A stretch of 9,270 nucleotides of DNA. It comes from a bacterium Ga0077546. Lineage in GTDB: Bacteria > Cyanobacteriota > Vampirovibrionia > Obscuribacterales > Obscuribacteraceae. The DNA is taken from assembly GCA_001464165.1 (NCBI GenBank), contig LNEX01000551.1:1-9270 (forward strand). The letters are read 5' to 3'. Position 1 is the first letter of the stretch; the number at the start of each line of letters is the position of its first letter. Below the pieces are notes generated by a model, which was given only the letters and a program-made list of their open reading frames with translations, did not search any database and was not told where the DNA came from. This document shows positions 1-6,692 of this stretch, piece by piece. The position numbers and the translations under genes were made by a program.

Positions 1-1
1 C

Positions 2-340
2 TCAGACTGGACAGTGTCGACCCTTAACCCCCTTGATGCAATGCAGACGGCAGTCACCAGGCAAGCCCCCAAGCCAAGCGCGGCAGACCAGGAGCCACCA
101 TTAAACGCCAAAGAAGCGCTAGACTTAAACGACATCGTCAAGGCTTACACCACTGGCGGTGCCTACGTAAATCACTCAGAGCAGCAAACCGGCAGCCTCG
201 AAATTGGTAAATGTGCTGACTTAGTCATGCTCGACAAAAATATCTTCGACCTGCCCACAAGTGAAATCGCCAGCGCCAAAGTGCTGCTAACATTATTAGA
301 CGGAAAGGCTGTCTACAAAGAAAACACTCTTTCTTTTTGA
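2..340 (+). CDS. YtcJ-like amidohydrolase (amidohydrolase family 3), C-terminal part only
   Basis: The reading frame is open from the left edge of the window and stops at TGA 338-340, so only about the last 112 residues are present. The first residues read SDWTVSTLNPLDAMQTAVTR, close to the conserved C-terminal block of YtcJ-type hydrolases, where a metal-site Asp lies in a SDW-P-V motif and is followed by LNPL and AVTR. Further on, AYTTGGAYVNHSEQQTGSLE, IGKCADLVMLD and the final KVLLTLLDGKAVY match the usual closing beta-sandwich segment of the family (GSLEPGKxADxVVLD, then VxxTxVGGKxVY). Family members are zinc- or iron-dependent hydrolases acting on C-N bonds of mostly unknown substrates. 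The GTG at position 14 is an internal codon, not a start. No functional link to the downstream kinases is evident; a 63-bp gap separates them. Confidence 0.85.
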   Translation, partial: SDWTVSTLNPLDAMQTAVTRQAPKPSAADQEPPLNAKEALDLNDIVKAYTTGGAYVNHSEQQTGSLEIGKCADLVMLDKNIFDLPTSEIASAKVLLTLLDGKAVYKENTLSF

Positions 341-383
341 AGTGTTAAAGCCATAATCAAATTCTTCCTGGCTGGGAATAATA

Positions 384-393
384 GGCGGGGGGA
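384..393 (+). promoter_or_regulatory. Purine-rich ribosome-binding-like stretch before a TTG start
   Basis: The sequence GGCGGGGGGA ends 10 bases before the TTG at 404. It is not a textbook GGAGG, but it is the only G-rich stretch in the 63-bp gap and supports the TTG start. A similar GGCGGGA lies before the TTG start of the next kinase gene. Confidence 0.35.
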
Positions 394-403
394 TCAATTT
401 ATC

Positions 404-2629
404 TTGGAAAACAGTGAACGCCATAAAACCGTGGTCGCTGGTCAAACCGCTGGCCCGGTAAGCGGTCAGTCGACCAGAGCCAAGCCTGCCAACCAGCCGG
501 GAAGAGGACAATATTCTCCTGGCGAAGTACTGGGCGGCACTTACAAGATTATTGATTTTCTTGGCCAAGGTGGAATGGGCTTTGTTTACCGCGTTGAGCA
601 CCAGCTACTGGCTAAAGAGCTTGCTCTAAAAGTATTGCGAAGCGATCAAGTGTCTGAGGTAATTTGGCGGCGGTTTCAGACAGAAGCCCAAGCCATAGCA
701 AGGCTAGACCATGCCAACATAGTCAAAATTTATGATATGGGCCAGACTGAAGATGGCGTGCCCTACTACGCGATGGACCTTTTGGTAGGTGAATCACTGG
801 CCGATTACCTCGACCAAAACGATTGCCTTGCAGTCGAGCAGGCCTTACCACTGTTCCGTCAGATTTGTGCTGGTCTAGCCTACGCGCATGATCGCGGTAT
901 TATTCATCGCGACATTAAACCACCCAATATCATGCTGCTTCAAGGCTCCCAATTAGCAGTCAAAATTGTCGACTTCGGTATTGCCAAACTCAATATCGAT
1001 GGCCAGCCGGGCCAAGGGCTAACTCGGCCCGGTGAAGTCTTCGGCAGCCCACTATACATGAGCCCTGAGCAATGCTTAGGCTTACCAATCGACCACCGTA
1101 CTGATATTTATTCAACAGGCATTACATTCTTCGAAGCTCTTACGGGCAGGGCACCTTTTATCGGTCGCAGTGCTGTTGAAACCACGGCCATGCATCAATC
1201 AGATCCTCCACCATTGCTAAAAGACATTGGTGAAATCGATTACCCCAAAGAACTGGAGCGCATCGTAGCAAAAATGCTGGCCAAAGCCCCAGAGCAACGT
1301 TATCAATCATTGGCAGATACGGCCAAAGACCTCTTGCTGTTAGAGCGCTCGCTTGGTCGACTAGCCTATAGCCCTTCTTCTAGCCCTTACTCTAGCCAGC
1401 CAGATAGCCAGTCTGCTAGCAAAAGTGAGGCTAACTTGAGATTGAATGAAACACTAGACAGAGAAGACTTAGAAGAAGAAGAAGTCGAGCAGAGCTTGAC
1501 TGAAAGAATTAAGAGCTCGGCAAAGCCATTAGCAGCAGTACTGCTAACGCTCGTCGTAACAGCTCTGATTGCCCACCAAATTCTCGCCTCTCCTCCTAAG
1601 CAAGCCAAACGGCTTGCCAGCCCAGAAGCGACAAACAAGACGGCGACAACCGAGACGGCAACCCACAAAGTACAAACCGCTACGCAAAACCTTAGCACCA
1701 GCGACGCTTCAGCACGGCCGACTGAAGCCATTGAGTCAGAAGACGACGTTTACATAAGACAGCAGGCAAAGAAACTAGACCCAATGTTCGCACCAGAAAT
1801 CGGCCCAAACAAACCATCTTTTAGTAAGGTGATAGGCAGCGGCCCTACCGCAATAAGGCGCTTTTTGCACGCTGCCAAACAGCACAACGCACAAGGCACA
1901 TTTGAACTACCAGAAAGTGAAGTACGAGAATTTCACCCTAATCAGCCCGCAGTAACACACAGCATGATATTAAGACGCTTTCGTGACGGTGATTTTCAAA
2001 TATTTAACTGCGAAAAAATCCAGGGTGCCCACGACGACTTAATTGAGAATATCAGCCACATCAACTCAATCACCAGCCTGCAAATGAATGGAAACGACTT
2101 TACTAATGCCTCAATTAAATACATCGAAAAACTAACAAAACTAAAAAATCTTGGTGTTACTCAAACAGGAATTTCGGGTCAGGCCCTCGCAGAAAGCAAT
2201 ATTCCTAGCCGAATCCATCGTATAAACTTGAGCAATGAAGATGCTACAGCTCTTGTAAAAGCAATGCGCAATTCACAAAAAGCAACATATCTTTCTCTCG
2301 AAGCCAGCAATATTGGCGGCCCTGAGATTGAAATACTAAGCACTATGCCCCAACTAACAAGATTAGAAATAGGCTGCAACAAGTTGAAGGATAACGACCT
2401 CAAGCCCCTGGCGAAGCTGAAGAAGCTGCAAATTTTAGAACTAACCGGATGCCGTCAACTCACAGCCGGTATCATTCCTACCATGATTCAATTGCCAAAA
2501 TTGCAACGTCTAAAGCTCAGTCTCAATAACTGGAGTCCAAGAGAGAAAAAACTCCTTTACCAAGCCCTGCCACCTGGTAGGGTGCAAGATAGCGACAACC
2601 GAGATGCGTTCAAAAGAAAATTTGAGTAA
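404..2629 (+). CDS. Membrane Ser/Thr protein kinase (Hanks type) with C-terminal leucine-rich repeat domain
   Basis: 741 residues. The kinase domain spans about 47-315: glycine loop GQGGMG at 54-59, ATP lysine K76 in ALKVL, helix-C glutamate E94, catalytic HRD at 168-170 with K172 and N175, DFG at 190-192, and SPE at 220-222 closing the activation segment. All catalytic residues are present, so it should be active. Residues 323-342 are a Ser-rich tetrapeptide repeat and 351-361 are acidic. One hydrophobic helix at about 374-395 is followed by a Thr/Ala-rich linker (407-430). Residues 556-709 form seven leucine-rich repeats beginning at 556, 580, 604, 627, 651, 675 and 700. With an N-terminal cytoplasmic kinase, the repeats should lie outside the membrane, where many bacterial kinases carry PASTA or other sensor domains. 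The TTG start is chosen for the G-rich stretch upstream; a GTG ten codons in is an alternative that does not affect any domain. The ligand is unknown. Confidence 0.88.
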   Translation: MENSERHKTVVAGQTAGPVSGQSTRAKPANQPGRGQYSPGEVLGGTYKIIDFLGQGGMGFVYRVEHQLLAKELALKVLRSDQVSEVIWRRFQTEAQAIARLDHANIVKIYDMGQTEDGVPYYAMDLLVGESLADYLDQNDCLAVEQALPLFRQICAGLAYAHDRGIIHRDIKPPNIMLLQGSQLAVKIVDFGIAKLNIDGQPGQGLTRPGEVFGSPLYMSPEQCLGLPIDHRTDIYSTGITFFEALTGRAPFIGRSAVETTAMHQSDPPPLLKDIGEIDYPKELERIVAKMLAKAPEQRYQSLADTAKDLLLLERSLGRLAYSPSSSPYSSQPDSQSASKSEANLRLNETLDREDLEEEEVEQSLTERIKSSAKPLAAVLLTLVVTALIAHQILASPPKQAKRLASPEATNKTATTETATHKVQTATQNLSTSDASARPTEAIESEDDVYIRQQAKKLDPMFAPEIGPNKPSFSKVIGSGPTAIRRFLHAAKQHNAQGTFELPESEVREFHPNQPAVTHSMILRRFRDGDFQIFNCEKIQGAHDDLIENISHINSITSLQMNGNDFTNASIKYIEKLTKLKNLGVTQTGISGQALAESNIPSRIHRINLSNEDATALVKAMRNSQKATYLSLEASNIGGPEIEILSTMPQLTRLEIGCNKLKDNDLKPLAKLKKLQILELTGCRQLTAGIIPTMIQLPKLQRLKLSLNNWSPREKKLLYQALPPGRVQDSDNRDAFKRKFE
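1369..1420 (+). repeat. 12-bp in-frame tandem repeat, 4 units plus the start of a fifth
   Basis: TAGC recurs exactly every 12 bases, at 1369, 1381, 1393, 1405 and 1417, and the first two units (TAGCCCTTCTTC and TAGCCCTTACTC) differ at one base. The units encode the tetrapeptides SPSS, SPYS, SQPD, SQSA and SKSE, residues 323-342 of the LRR kinase. They form the linker between kinase domain and membrane helix. The array looks like a small coding minisatellite whose later units have diverged. Confidence 0.75.
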
Positions 2630-2684
2630 GAACTAGCCACAGAGAAGTCTTATAGAGAAAAATAGACGTAGAATAAGAGCAGTC

Positions 2685-2691
2685 GGCGGGA
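2685..2691 (+). promoter_or_regulatory. G-rich ribosome-binding-like stretch before a TTG start
   Basis: GGCGGGA ends 11 bases before the TTG at 2703. It resembles the stretch before the previous kinase start, and it supports TTG 2703. The ATG at 2692 opens a different frame that reads out of phase with the kinase. Confidence 0.35.
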
Positions 2692-2702
2692 ATGGTAGTA
2701 AA

Positions 2703-3815
2703 TTGCAAAACCAGTTTCAGAGACCCAAAACCAGTATCACTATCAAAGAAGGTGACACCTTCGCTGGCTCTTATCGCATCATCTCTCAAATTGGTCACGG
2801 TGGAATGGGTGCTGTTTACCGCGTTCACCATGCCTTTCTCAATCGAGAATTTGCTCTTAAGACCATTCCTCCAGACGAAGTGACAAAAGAAAGTTGGGCT
2901 CGCTTTCAAATGGAAGCCAAGTCTGTAGCAAAGCTAGAGCACAAAAACATGGTCAAGATCTATGATCTTGGCATTGCTGAAGGCAAGTTTCCGTACTATG
3001 TCATGGATCTTCTCGAAGGAGAGTCGCTGGCAGAATTACTAAAACGTCAAGCCACTCTCGCACTGCCAGAAGCCTTAGAGATATTCTGCCAAATAGCCGA
3101 CGGTCTTAATTTCGCTCATGAACGAGGTTTTGTGCATCGTGATATCAAGCCAGGCAATATCATGCTCACCTTTGACAAAGGTGCTACCAAGCCCACTGTA
3201 AAAATTCTCGATTTCGGCATCGCCAAACTGGCTACCCCCACAGGTCAAGACTGTGCGGCCACAACCAACACTGGCGCCATTTTTGGCAGTCCGCTATACA
3301 TGAGCCCCGAGCAATGCCGTGGAGCCGAAGTTGACCCCCGTTCCGATATCTATTCGATTGGTTGTGCCCTCTATGAAACCCTCACTGGCGCCCCCCCATT
3401 CATGGGCGACAGTGCCCTGATTACTATGGTCAAACACCAAAAAGAAATTCCCTTAAAGCTACGCGAAGCCTCCTTGGGCAAAGATTTTCCCGAAGGTATT
3501 GAAATAATAGTCTCGCGTCTCTTGGCCAAAGAGAAAGCTGACCGCTATCAATCATTAACAGATTTGCACAACGATCTTCTCGCGGTCAAAAGCGGTAAGC
3601 CACTCACCACTCAATATTTCAACACCAAGCGTGTACAAGAAGCCTACGACGAAGACGAAGACTATGAAGATGACGAGGAAGAGGACGAAGAAAATCAGTC
3701 ATCAGGCATGCCGAAAATTGTAATTGTCGCTATCATCATCGCCACCTTTTTGCTTTTGGCAGCCACCATCTTGCTAATTTACGTGCTCACCACCGGTCAG
3801 GGGCTTGGCGGCTAG
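2703..3815 (+). CDS. Membrane-anchored Ser/Thr protein kinase (Hanks type)
   Basis: 370 residues. The kinase domain runs from about 24 to 297: glycine loop GHGGMG 31-36, K53 in ALK, E71, HRD 145-147 with K149 and N152, DFG 170-172, and SPE 201-203. The catalytic set is complete. An acidic stretch at about 314-330 (almost all Asp and Glu) comes next, then one membrane helix at about 338-363 and only a few residues beyond it, so there is no outside sensor domain. The kinase domain is closely similar to that of the preceding gene: VYRV-H, VKIYD-G, PYY-MDLL-GESLA, HRDIKP-NIML, FGSPLYMSPEQC and DIYS-G occur in both in the same order. A tandem duplication followed by replacement of the C-terminus is likely. 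The TTG start lies 73 bp after the previous stop, and the transporter gene follows after 14 bp. Substrates are unknown. Confidence 0.88.
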   Translation: MQNQFQRPKTSITIKEGDTFAGSYRIISQIGHGGMGAVYRVHHAFLNREFALKTIPPDEVTKESWARFQMEAKSVAKLEHKNMVKIYDLGIAEGKFPYYVMDLLEGESLAELLKRQATLALPEALEIFCQIADGLNFAHERGFVHRDIKPGNIMLTFDKGATKPTVKILDFGIAKLATPTGQDCAATTNTGAIFGSPLYMSPEQCRGAEVDPRSDIYSIGCALYETLTGAPPFMGDSALITMVKHQKEIPLKLREASLGKDFPEGIEIIVSRLLAKEKADRYQSLTDLHNDLLAVKSGKPLTTQYFNTKRVQEAYDEDEDYEDDEEEDEENQSSGMPKIVIVAIIIATFLLLAATILLIYVLTTGQGLGG

Positions 3816-3829
3816 AGACCGCAATTTAT

Positions 3830-4909
3830 ATGGAAAACAAAAATAATTTCAAAGGTGTCTTTCTTGCCGCTGGGGCCGCAGCACTGTTTGGCATGAGCAC
3901 ACCGCTAGCCAAACTTCTAGAGCAAGAAATCGCACCAGTGATGCTCGCCAGCCTTTTTTATCTTGGATTCGGCATTGGCTTTGCTTTGCTCTCGGCAGTC
4001 TCAGCCGCAAGCAAAAAACATAGCAAAGTCTTGCTTTTGAGCCTCAGCGACCTACCCTCGCTAGTGGTTGTAGTCACCGCTGGCGGTATTATTGCCCCAG
4101 TCTGCTTAATGCTTGGACTAAGCTACAGCACTGCAGCATCAGCATCTTTATTGCTTAATCTAGAGGCCGTATTAACTGCACTAATTGCCTGGATCTATTT
4201 TCACGAGAACTGTGACCGAAAAATTATTACTGGAATGATCGCTATCACCGCTGGTGGTGCAGTACTCAGCTTTAACGGGGGTCTTCCATCTAATTCATTA
4301 GGCTCACTCTTAATTACCGTTGCTTGCCTAGGCTGGGCTATCGACAACAATTTCACTCGGAAAATCGCTGCCGCCGACGCCAAGCAAATAGCAACGGTCA
4401 AAGGCTTGGTTGCTGGTCTAGTCAACCTAGTTATTGCACTTGCTCTGGGTCAAAAGCTCCCAAACGCAGGAGCTATCAGCGCAGCACTTTTGCTTGGCTT
4501 CGTGGGCTATGGCCTCAGCCTCGTGTTCTATGTCATGGCCTTACGCGATCTCGGCAACGCCCGCACCAGTGCCTACTTCGCTACCGCTCCGTTTATTGGC
4601 GCCCTGCTTTCTCTTATCGTCTTTCACGAAGCAATTACCATTCAACTAGTGCTGGCTGCCGTCCTTATGGGCGCAGGTGTCTACTTGCATATCAGCGAGC
4701 AGCATGAACACACACACAGCCACGAAGAATTGGAACACGAACACGAGCATCTACACGATCTTCATCACAACCACGAACACGCCAGCGGAGCAGAACCAAC
4801 TCACAGAAAAGACGGTAGCGAACTACCACATACCCACAAACATCGACACAAAGCCTTGAAGCATAGCCATGTGCACTATCCTGACATGCACCATCGCCAC
4901 GAGCACTGA
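3830..4909 (+). CDS. DMT-superfamily (EamA) transporter with His-rich C-terminal tail
   Basis: 359 residues. Two EamA repeats, about 8-148 and 156-287, give roughly ten hydrophobic helices. The first repeat ends with LLNLEAVLTALIAWIYFHE, matching the family pattern in which a conserved Glu closes the fourth helix (LxxLEPxxTALxAxxxxxE); the second repeat has the matching ATAPFIGALLSLIVFHE. The last 69 residues (291-359) are hydrophilic and contain 24 histidines, many in H-x-H pairs, ending in PDMHHRHEH. From memory, other bacterial EamA proteins carry a similar His-rich tail with a final PDxHHRH block, so this looks like an established subfamily and not a chance extension. Such tails usually bind Zn, Ni, Co or Cu ions, so metal transport or metal-sensitive gating is a reasonable inference, but the substrate is unproven. 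ATG 3830 lies 14 bp after the kinase stop with no clear ribosome site, suggesting translational coupling. Confidence 0.85.
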   Translation: MENKNNFKGVFLAAGAAALFGMSTPLAKLLEQEIAPVMLASLFYLGFGIGFALLSAVSAASKKHSKVLLLSLSDLPSLVVVVTAGGIIAPVCLMLGLSYSTAASASLLLNLEAVLTALIAWIYFHENCDRKIITGMIAITAGGAVLSFNGGLPSNSLGSLLITVACLGWAIDNNFTRKIAAADAKQIATVKGLVAGLVNLVIALALGQKLPNAGAISAALLLGFVGYGLSLVFYVMALRDLGNARTSAYFATAPFIGALLSLIVFHEAITIQLVLAAVLMGAGVYLHISEQHEHTHSHEELEHEHEHLHDLHHNHEHASGAEPTHRKDGSELPHTHKHRHKALKHSHVHYPDMHHRHEH

Positions 4910-4936
4910 ATCTATCTGCCAGACCTAGTATGGCGA

Positions 4937-4952
4937 TCACCCAAAAGGGTGA
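4937..4952. promoter_or_regulatory. Short perfect hairpin TCACCC-AAAA-GGGTGA
   Basis: A 6-bp perfect inverted repeat with an AAAA loop, 27 bp after the transporter stop and 117 bp before the response-regulator start. No T-run follows, so a standard intrinsic terminator is unlikely. It could be a weak RNA structure or a protein-binding palindrome. TCACC, present in the left arm, recurs in the two direct repeats downstream. Confidence 0.35.
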
Positions 4953-4985
4953 GACGCAGGCGCAGGTTACGTGGAATAATAAAGA

Positions 4986-5041
4986 AGTCACCTAGAATCA
5001 CGCAGGGCTTCAGTAGTCATTATGATACAAATAGTCACCTA
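4986..5041. repeat. 9-bp direct repeat AGTCACCTA, two copies, in the leader of the response-regulator kinase gene
   Basis: AGTCACCTA occurs exactly at 4986-4994 and 5033-5041, 47 bp apart start to start, inside a 159-bp non-coding gap. Paired direct repeats upstream of a regulator gene often mark operator sites. The shorter AGTCACC also appears within coding sequence elsewhere in the window, so chance is possible. Confidence 0.3.
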
Positions 5042-5069
5042 CCAAGTGCTAGGCGAAGTACTGCCCTAA
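5022..5069 (+). other. Possible 15-codon leader ORF overlapping the next start (TAATG)
   Basis: ATG 5022 opens a frame encoding MIQIVTYQVLGEVLP that stops at TAA 5067-5069, sharing one base with ATG 5069 of the response-regulator kinase. The TAATG arrangement is typical of translational coupling. A possible AGGG at 5004-5007 lies 14 bases upstream of the ATG, rather far for a ribosome site. No composition bias (run of one amino acid) points to attenuation. It may be a chance frame. Confidence 0.2.
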
Positions 5070-6655
5070 TGCCTGAACCAAAGCCAATAACTATCCTGAT
5101 CGCAGAAGATCAAGCAATAACACGCTTCGGGCTAAAGTGCTCATTAGAGACCTACCCCGACCTGAAGGTGATAGCTGAATGCGGCGATGGCGCCAGTGCA
5201 ATACTGCAAGCCCTAGCAGTCAAGCCCGATATGATTTTGATGGATATTGGTCTGCCAACAATCGACGGCATAAGGGCATCAAAAGAAATCAAAGATGTGC
5301 TCCCCAGCACCCATATCATTATGTTTACTGCTAGCGATGCCAAAGAGCACATCTGCGAAGCACTTGAAGCTGGCGCTGACGGTTACTGTCTAAAGACCGT
5401 CGCTGGCGAGCACCTCTACGCAGCCATTAAGGCGGTAACATCAGGTGCGACTTGGCTAGATCCGGGTATTGCCCATAAACTACTGAAGATGCAAGACAAC
5501 CGCACTAGCGCCAAGCAAACTAGCGCACTTCCCATTACCTTATCGAATCATTCATCTCTTTCAGAAGAACAAATAGCAATTTTAAAAATGCTGAGTTCTG
5601 GCTCTAGCCTAGAAACAATTGCTAAACAGACAAGAGCATCACTAGAAAATGTCGGTGATTTGGTGCAAGGAACACTCGATCTCTTATTAAAGGCCTCCAA
5701 GCAAGAATCAACCGACAATGACGAAGCACTCACGACGTTCTACAAAGGAAGTGGACCAGACAAGCTCGGAATAAGAAGCTATCAAGACGGTAGAACTCCC
5801 ATCGGCGACCGCTACGAAATTGACACAATCCTTGGTCGGGGGGGCATGGGCATTGTCTACAAAGGCAAACACGTGCTTATGAACCGCCCTGTCGCAATTA
5901 AGATGCTGCACCCAGAACATACAGCAGACAACAATGTTGTAGCCAGATTTCAAAGTGAAGCTCAGACATTAAGTCAACTGTCTCACCCTAATCTAGTCTC
6001 CGTTTTCGACTTTGGTATCACCAACAAAAATGAACCATACATGATTATGGACTTTCACTCTGGGCAAAGCCTTGAGGATTATCTAGTGGCCCAAGGCCCC
6101 CTTGGCAGCGAAATTGGTTTAGCGATCTTCAAACAAGTACTAAGCGGTTTAAGCATCGTACACAAAGCCGGCATTGTGCATAGAGACATTAAACCAAGTA
6201 ATATTATCGTTTCAGCAGATCGAATTCCAAAAGTAAAAATCGTAGATTTTGGCATAGCCAAAAATCCAAGCACTGAAAAAGAACGCTTAAAAATAACAAA
6301 TACCGGAGAAGTGGTTGGCACACCGCGATACATGAGCCCTGAACAATGCACGGGCAAAGAACTAGATGCCAGAAGCGACATCTACGCTCTGGGCTGCGTC
6401 ATGTACGAATGCTTCACCGGAAAGGCGACATTTGACGGCGACAGCTTTTACGATATGGTCCGCCTTCACTTAAATGAAACACCATCCAGTTTGCCTTTCT
6501 TTCAGCCCGGCATCAATCTCCCCAAAGAATTAGTAGAAGTGATATTTAGGGCACTCAAAAAAAACCCAGAAGATCGTTATCAAAGTGCTGAAGAAATGCT
6601 TGAAGCCTTAAATAAAGTACCAGAAAACGTCGCAAACTCAGGGGTCACAGACTGA
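5069..6655 (+). CDS. Response regulator receiver fused to a Hanks-type Ser/Thr protein kinase
   Basis: 528 residues from ATG 5069. Receiver domain about 6-125 with all key residues: acidic pair E13/D14, phospho-acceptor D59 in LMDIGLPTIDG, T87 and K109. Residues 164-210 resemble a LuxR/NarL-type helix-turn-helix (LSEEQIAILKMLSSG-S-ETIAKQ), but the TVKxH of the recognition helix reads NVGDL (194-198), so DNA binding is doubtful. Kinase domain about 249-515: GRGGMG 256-261, K278, E297, HRD 371-373 with K375 and N378, DFG 393-395, SPE 423-425; it should be catalytically competent. No membrane helix, so cytosolic. The frame is open further upstream to a GTG at 4949, but that extension would start with an Arg-rich run through leader sequence and precedes a clean receiver start (MPEPKPITILIAEDQ), so ATG 5069 is preferred; AGGCGAAG at 5051-5058 is a weak ribosome site. 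The histidine kinase gene follows after 37 bp and is its likely phosphodonor. Confidence 0.88.
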   Translation: MPEPKPITILIAEDQAITRFGLKCSLETYPDLKVIAECGDGASAILQALAVKPDMILMDIGLPTIDGIRASKEIKDVLPSTHIIMFTASDAKEHICEALEAGADGYCLKTVAGEHLYAAIKAVTSGATWLDPGIAHKLLKMQDNRTSAKQTSALPITLSNHSSLSEEQIAILKMLSSGSSLETIAKQTRASLENVGDLVQGTLDLLLKASKQESTDNDEALTTFYKGSGPDKLGIRSYQDGRTPIGDRYEIDTILGRGGMGIVYKGKHVLMNRPVAIKMLHPEHTADNNVVARFQSEAQTLSQLSHPNLVSVFDFGITNKNEPYMIMDFHSGQSLEDYLVAQGPLGSEIGLAIFKQVLSGLSIVHKAGIVHRDIKPSNIIVSADRIPKVKIVDFGIAKNPSTEKERLKITNTGEVVGTPRYMSPEQCTGKELDARSDIYALGCVMYECFTGKATFDGDSFYDMVRLHLNETPSSLPFFQPGINLPKELVEVIFRALKKNPEDRYQSAEEMLEALNKVPENVANSGVTD

Positions 6656-6692
6656 ATTTAAGAACGCTCTAAAACTTATTGACAGCAGGTTC

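Noticed and set aside
323..346. AACACT/AGTGTT inverted repeat at the amidohydrolase stop as a terminator
   Set aside because: Only six AT-leaning pairs around a 12-base loop, and the T-run is in the loop instead of after the stem.
4324..4707. 127-codon + frame within the transporter gene
   Set aside because: It overlaps conserved EamA helices in another phase, and its product is rich in Arg, Ser and Cys with no domain character.
375..4981. Shared 9-mer GGAATAATA at 375-383 and 4973-4981 in two intergenic gaps
   Set aside because: AT-rich 9-mers recur easily, and the two sites lie at very different distances from their starts.
4937..5020. Possible riboswitch in the leader (GGGTGAGACGC and CACGCAGGG looked faintly like c-di-GMP-I elements)
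   Set aside because: The conserved core and tetraloop-receptor helices could not be laid out; only short fragments resemble the consensus.
5021..5026. TATGAT as a -10 box for the receiver-kinase gene
   Set aside because: No acceptable -35 hexamer 16-18 bp upstream and no TG extension, so support is too thin for a promoter call.
4949..5068. N-terminal extension of the receiver-kinase from GTG 4949 (40 extra residues, Arg-rich)
   Set aside because: Receiver domains start within a few residues of the ATG at 5069, the extension has no domain-like character, and its GTG lies inside the hairpin.
1073..6351. Cys after SPEQ in the activation segment of all three kinases (C224, C205, C427) as a redox switch
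   Set aside because: YMSPEQC is common in bacterial Hanks kinases, so this is a family trait with no specific evidence for redox control.
6679..6684. TTGACA just before the histidine kinase start, a perfect -35 hexamer
   Set aside because: A matching -10 would fall inside the coding sequence past the ATG, so it cannot drive this gene from its start.
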